DNA from: Burkholderia metallica
Lineage (GTDB): Bacteria; Pseudomonadota; Gammaproteobacteria; Burkholderiales; Burkholderiaceae
Direction: 5' to 3'
Length of the DNA stretch: 64,000 nucleotides
Assembly (NCBI RefSeq): GCF_902832845.1
Contig: NZ_CADFDB010000001.1
Coordinates: 558,001-622,000 of the forward strand
Shown: positions 63,253 to 64,000 of the stretch, piece after piece
Position numbering within the stretch: the first letter of the stretch is position 1
How the letters are laid out: the number at the start of each line of letters is the position of its first letter
Made by a program: the position numbers and the translations under genes
The notes under the pieces: generated by a model
The model's input: only the letters and a program-made list of their open reading frames with translations
Databases searched by the model: none
What the model was told of the DNA's origin: nothing

Positions 63253-63588
63253 TTACTGGTACGTGACGACGGCGATCATCGGTGCCTGATTGTTGCCCGG
63301 ACGGCGCGGTAAAACGATTGCGCGCGAGGCCTGCGTAAAGGTCGTCGTCCTGACGGCCTGCCGGCTCGCCGTGTCGACGAACGCGATCTGGCCGGTCGCC
63401 GGACGCGGGCAGTCGGGCCGTACGCGCGCTTGAGCGGCATCGGTCGTATCGAGCGCGAACGTGCAGGGCGGCTCGACGATCATGCCGGAGAAGTGGATGG
63501 TGCCGGACGCGCCGGCGGCAAACGACGGGGAAATGGCCAGAAGCGAGGCAGCCAGGACGAACGAGGCGGCGACAGGGCAATGCTTCAT
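63253..63588 (-). CDS. Short type 1 fimbrial subunit-like protein
   Basis: 111-residue exported protein: signal peptide 1-24 (SFA-A), then GTIHFSGMIVEPPCTF, the opening strand of type 1 pilins and minor pilin adaptors, and a second Cys in RPDCPRP, giving the disulfide of this fold. Ordinary pilins have about 150 residues after the signal; this one has 87, so the C-terminal strands are shortened. It ends in VVTYQ, close to the usual final beta-strand of pilins. No chaperone or usher gene is in the window. Start ATG 63588. Confidence 0.72.
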   Translation of the reverse strand: MKHCPVAASFVLAASLLAISPSFAAGASGTIHFSGMIVEPPCTFALDTTDAAQARVRPDCPRPATGQIAFVDTASRQAVRTTTFTQASRAIVLPRRPGNNQAPMIAVVTYQ

Positions 63589-63958
63589 GACAGGCTCCAG
63601 AGAGGAAGCGCGTCGCAGCGGGGCCGCTCGGGTGGCAGTCCGTCAACGCTGCGGTGCTATCTGCGTAAACGGCAAAACCATCGGACCTCTTGAATCGAAA
63701 ACGGGAAATAACGGTAATAGGTGCATCACTCGGCATTACTTCAATCAATGTAGGCCGGATTTGCGGGTGCGCAAGTCAGGGTAATGCCGATGCCGTAAGC
63801 TGAACGGAGGAACCCGGTTGCGCTGCGGGAGCGCACCGCGAGTCGTTGCAGGGTCAACGAGTTGACGAATCGACGAAGCGGTGCACAGGTGAATGCCGCG
63901 CGACAAAAGAAAACGGCCGCTCGTGAAAGAGCGGCCGTTTGGCGTGACGCTGCGCCGT
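63589..63958. other. Intergenic region with terminator
   Basis: About 370 bp upstream of the fimbrial gene. A moderately AT-rich part at about 63680-63760 may hold its promoter. The terminator at 63911-63940 belongs to the gene at the right edge. No further gene is supported. Confidence 0.45.
63911..63940 (-). terminator. Rho-independent terminator for right-edge gene
   Basis: Perfect 12-bp stem AAACGGCCGCTC/GAGCGGCCGTTT with a 6-nt loop; on the minus strand it continues as TTCTTTTGT. It lies 19 bp past the stop at 63959. Confidence 0.85.
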
Positions 63959-64000
63959 TCAGTTCGTGCGCTTGCGTATCGCGCCGACGATCACGAGCAG
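63959..64000 (-). CDS. C-terminal end of a gene cut by the window edge
   Basis: Thirteen codons (LLVIVGAIRKRTN) plus TGA on the minus strand, followed by a strong terminator. The hydrophobic residues followed by RKR look like the end of a membrane protein's last helix. The rest is outside. Confidence 0.5.
   Translation of the reverse strand: MLVIVGAIRKRTN

Overview
The window is high-GC (about 67-68%), with dense short-gap genes, strong GC3 bias and gene content typical of Burkholderia: AcnB-type aconitase, a 180-kDa-type NAD-glutamate dehydrogenase, a Burkholderia-style trimeric porin, many LysR regulators, and a Tat-lipoprotein class A beta-lactamase relative next to a GcvA/AmpR-like LysR gene. 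The best guess is a secondary chromosome of a Burkholderia cepacia complex or close relative. This is inferred from gene content only. I see no rRNA, tRNA, insertion sequence, CRISPR array or prophage.

Layout. 1-8 kb: tail of an MFS transporter, a GNAT acetyltransferase, a DraG/ARH-type ADP-ribosyl hydrolase, a PPC-domain protein, acnB with a well-formed promoter and an upstream palindrome, and small stress or membrane proteins. 8-13.5 kb: amidase, DUF2501 protein, arylamine N-acetyltransferase, then a three-gene unit (ribbon-helix-helix regulator, VOC protein, methyltransferase) preceded by two abutting 8-bp palindromes. 13.5-18.3 kb: NAD-glutamate dehydrogenase. 18.4-19.9 kb: a lower-GC islet with two unrecognised genes, one coding for a secreted Cys-rich protein. 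19.9-21.8 kb: urea transporter, class II aldolase and 4-OT tautomerase genes in one operon. 22.6-27 kb: a catabolic operon (Baeyer-Villiger-type monooxygenase, SDR, PF10118 metalloprotein, alpha/beta hydrolase) behind a perfect inverted repeat.

27-45 kb: lysoplasmalogenase, agmatinase, a divergent pair (HTH-citrate synthase fusion versus a domain-permuted CaiB-type CoA transferase), a cold-shock gene, an orphan SsuA, MerR/GNAT and LysR/quinone reductase units, a DHA2 drug exporter, a chemoreceptor, a nuclease-helicase-like protein and a BetR-HTH regulator whose receiver domain has Glu at the phospho-acceptor position. 45-57 kb: FAD oxidoreductase, K+ channel with RCK domain, SDR, secreted esterase, OpgC-like protein, porin, a LysR/aldo-keto reductase pair, a 19-copy 8-bp minisatellite, a TauE/SafE permease and a large lipoprotein with two LacI-type operators upstream.

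57-64 kb: NTF2-like protein, a P-loop gene remnant, LysR, a 36-aa membrane peptide, an NlpD-like LysM/LytM lipoprotein, a beta-lactamase-fold protein that has lost Ser70, Lys73 and the SDN triad, its LysR neighbour, a short fimbrial subunit, and the 3' end of a further gene.

The most unusual items are the beta-lactamase-like pseudoenzyme, the BetR/pseudo-receiver regulator, the HTH-citrate synthase/CoA transferase pair, a 13-bp element shared by two unrelated divergent promoters, and the low-GC secreted-protein islet.
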